Made by a program: the position numbers and the translations under genes. From Desulfobacteraceae bacterium (GTDB lineage Bacteria > Desulfobacterota > Desulfobacteria > Desulfobacterales > Desulfobacteraceae), in the NCBI GenBank assembly GCA_003354055.1, contig PIVQ01000370.1, forward strand, positions 1 through 7,070: a stretch of 7,070 nucleotides of DNA, in the 5' to 3' direction. The notes under the pieces are model-generated. The model saw only the letters and a list, made by a program, of their open reading frames with translations, searched no databases and was not told where the DNA came from. Below, piece by piece: positions 6,040 to 7,070 of the stretch (positions are counted from its first letter, which is position 1; each line of letters opens with the position of its first letter).

Positions 6040-6662
6040 ATGACCATCCGGTCTTCAGAAAAGGCCTGGCCCAGCTCATTGACGAAGAAGATGATCTGAC
6101 GGTGGTGGGGGAAGCTGAAAGTGTGTCCGACGCCATTGATATGATTGAAAAAGTCAAACCCGACCTGGCCATCGTGGACATCACCCTCAAGGACCGCTCC
6201 GGAATGGACCTTATAGAATATCTGCGGGAACACCTGCCCTCCCTGCCCATCCTGGTTATTTCCATGCACGATGAATCCCTTTACGCGGAACGGGTCTTGC
6301 GGGCCGGCGCCCTGGGGTATATCACCAAACAGGAGATGACCTCTGATGTTGTTTCTGCCGTGCGCCAGGTCCTCTGGGGTAAGCGGTACCTGTCCGCCAA
6401 AATGGTGGATGCCCTTTTGGGCAAGATGATGACCGGCAACATAGGCGGCGGTGATAATCCTATGGATGTCCTGTCCAACCGGGAGCTTGAGGTCTTCCAG
6501 CTCATTGGCCAGGGATTTAAACGGGGGGAAATTGCCAATATGCTTAGCCTGAGTGTAAAAACCATCGGTACCTACCACGAAAGCATCAAAAAAAAGATGC
6601 ATCTTAAATCTGCCACTGAACTCATGAAGCACGCCATTACCTGGGTTCAGACCAACCAATAG
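6009..6662 (+). CDS. NarL/FixJ-family response regulator (REC + LuxR-type HTH)
   Basis: A 217-residue DNA-binding regulator. The receiver domain (about 6-120) has the acidic pair D11-D12 in IVDDHP, the phospho-acceptor D57 in AIVDITL, the switch residue S85 in LVISMHD and K107 in YITKQE, so it should accept phosphate normally. The LuxR-type helix-turn-helix (about 153-212) shows LSNRELEVFQLIGQG (155-169), EIANMLSLSVKTIGTYHESI (174-193) and KKKMHLKSATEL (194-205). It starts with GTG inside the end of the kinase gene, so the two are one translational unit and almost surely cognate. Likely targets are the TRAP operon and perhaps the CoA-transferase-type gene downstream; this is inferred from position only. 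The inverted repeats at 6668-6755 just after it are candidate binding sites. Confidence 0.95.
   Translation: MQNQKKIFIVDDHPVFRKGLAQLIDEEDDLTVVGEAESVSDAIDMIEKVKPDLAIVDITLKDRSGMDLIEYLREHLPSLPILVISMHDESLYAERVLRAGALGYITKQEMTSDVVSAVRQVLWGKRYLSAKMVDALLGKMMTGNIGGGDNPMDVLSNRELEVFQLIGQGFKRGEIANMLSLSVKTIGTYHESIKKKMHLKSATELMKHAITWVQTNQ
6021..6027 (+). other. A AAA AAA slippery heptamer in the kinase-regulator overlap
   Basis: Seven adenines are read in the kinase frame as the last base of an AGA codon plus AAA AAA, the X XXY YYZ pattern used in -1 frameshifting. A slip of -1 moves the ribosome exactly into the response-regulator frame, nine bases before the kinase stop, and would join the kinase end (RIRKK) to IFIVDDHP. 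A Shine-Dalgarno-like AGGAGGG lies 23 bases upstream. Only a weak hairpin (GACC/GGTC, 6042-6053) follows. The phase is certain; use as a frameshift site is speculative. Confidence 0.3.
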
Positions 6663-6667
6663 AAAAC

Positions 6668-6682
6668 TAGGTGTTTTACCTA
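6668..6682. repeat. Inverted repeat TAGGT-N5-ACCTA after the response regulator gene
   Basis: TAGGT (6668-6672), GTTTT, ACCTA (6678-6682) is a perfect five-base inverted repeat starting six bases after the regulator stop. TACCTAT (6677-6683) also fits the TACYYMT heptamer known for enteric NarL. That makes it a candidate site for a NarL-type regulator, but short matches like this are common. Confidence 0.3.
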
Positions 6683-6690
6683 TGCAAATA

Positions 6691-6705
6691 TGGGCGTTCC
6701 GCCCA
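6691..6705. repeat. GC-rich hairpin TGGGCG-TTC-CGCCCA
   Basis: A perfect six-base stem with a three-base loop, 29 bases after the regulator stop. It could act as a weak terminator, an RNA-stabilising hairpin or a DNA operator. The following bases are GTCTAAAAAC rather than a T-run, so I do not call it an intrinsic terminator. Confidence 0.4.
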
Positions 6706-6720
6706 GTCTAAAAACAGTCG

Positions 6721-6755
6721 TTTATCGATTGCAACTATTGTTCACCTTCGATAAA
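6721..6755. promoter_or_regulatory. 8-bp inverted repeat TTTATCGA-N19-TCGATAAA upstream of the CoA-transferase-type gene
   Basis: TTTATCGA (6721-6728) and TCGATAAA (6748-6755) are perfect reverse complements separated by 19 bp. The right half ends 76 bases before the start of the next gene, so it lies in the region expected to hold its promoter. Within it TTGCAA (6729-6734) could be a -35 box, but the spacing to GATAAA is only 15 bp. The 19-bp gap matches that of the GACTTA/TAAGTC repeat before dctP, though the arms differ. Confidence 0.35.
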
Positions 6756-6831
6756 ACATGCGAGTTCTGTGTTAGAAGATGATTTCAATTTTAGCATCGG
6801 GTCATGACAGCCTGGGAAAGGGGATGGAGTG

Positions 6832-7070
6832 ATGGGAGCAACACAAGCGGACTTTTTAAAAGATGTTGAGGTTTGCGTCGATCGTATTATTGATACAGTG
6901 GGGAGAAAAATCGTATTCGGTATCCCCCTGGCGCTGGGTAAGCCCAATCATATCGCCAATGCCCTTTATTTGAGGGCAAAAAACAATCCAGCCATTGATC
7001 TGACCATTATCACCGCAATCTCACTTGAAAAACCAGCCGCCTCTTCAGTTCTTGAAGCAAGACTTTTAGA
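6832..7070 (+). CDS. Acetyl-CoA hydrolase/transferase family protein, N-terminal part (runs off the right edge)
   Basis: Seventy-nine codons are visible from ATG 6832 to the window end. The sequence follows the N-terminal pattern of the acetyl-CoA hydrolase/CoA-transferase family (enzymes that move CoA between acetyl-CoA and another organic acid, or hydrolyse it): DVEVCVDRIIDTVGRKIVFG (11-30), IPLALGKPNHIANALYLRA (31-49) and DLTIITAISLEKP (56-68). The G-x-P-x-x-x-G-K-x-N-H segment is the most telling. The catalytic glutamate and the C-terminal domain lie outside the window, so the exact reaction and acid substrate cannot be told. The start has AAGGGGA (6818-6824) seven bases upstream; a GTG directly before the ATG is an equal alternative. 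It is 169 bp after the response regulator, on the same strand. Its presence near a carboxylate-type TRAP system suggests activation of the imported acid, which is inference. Confidence 0.72.
   Translation, partial: MGATQADFLKDVEVCVDRIIDTVGRKIVFGIPLALGKPNHIANALYLRAKNNPAIDLTIITAISLEKPAASSVLEARLL

Noticed and set aside
5760..6659. 299-codon minus-strand ORF over the kinase end and response regulator
   Set aside because: It is fully antisense to two genes with intact catalytic motifs and resembles no family.
6691..6705. Intrinsic terminator after the response regulator
   Set aside because: The stem is good but no T-run follows on the plus strand, and only a short T-poor stretch follows on the other strand.

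Overview
The window looks like a chromosomal segment of an anaerobic, metabolically versatile proteobacterium. The style of the proteins (TRAP transporter next to a soluble PAS/HisKA_3 sensor pair and a long-form acetyl-CoA hydrolase/transferase, and a GGDEF-PilZ fusion) suggests a sulfate reducer of the Desulfobacterales. That is an inference from protein character; there is no rRNA or other taxonomic marker here.

Layout. Positions 1-1544 are read on the minus strand: a diguanylate cyclase with a C-terminal PilZ domain (378-1544), followed 9 nt later by the start of a carbohydrate-binding family 9-like protein (368 down to 1, running off the left edge). A gene-free, AT-rich divergent region of 312 bp (1545-1856) follows. 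It holds a candidate sigma70 promoter and two perfect 10-bp palindromes. From 1857 onward everything is on the plus strand: a complete TRAP transporter, dctP (1857-2855), dctQ (2883-3380, GTG start) and dctM (3377-4657, ATGA overlap). Next comes a peculiar 340-bp spacer containing a foldback of inverted 9-bp repeats inside a possible 59-codon ORF (4707-4886). A soluble PAS-histidine kinase (4996-6039) and its NarL/FixJ-type response regulator (6009-6662) overlap by 31 nt. A 169-bp spacer with several inverted repeats precedes the first 79 codons of an acetyl-CoA hydrolase/transferase-family gene (6832 to right edge).

How it may work together (inference). The TRAP system would import an organic acid, probably a carboxylate, using an ion gradient. 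The cytoplasmic PAS kinase and LuxR-type regulator would sense a related signal and switch on transport and possibly the CoA-transferase-type enzyme that activates the acid. The left-hand c-di-GMP gene pair is divergently transcribed and need not be related.

The items most worth a second look are: the inverted 9-mer foldback and its small ORF; a correctly phased A AAA AAA slippery heptamer that could fuse kinase and regulator by -1 frameshifting; the resemblance of the small ORF's leader to the dctP leader; and the palindromes upstream of dctP and of the CoA-transferase gene. No RNA genes, CRISPR arrays, insertion sequences or convincing intrinsic terminators were found.
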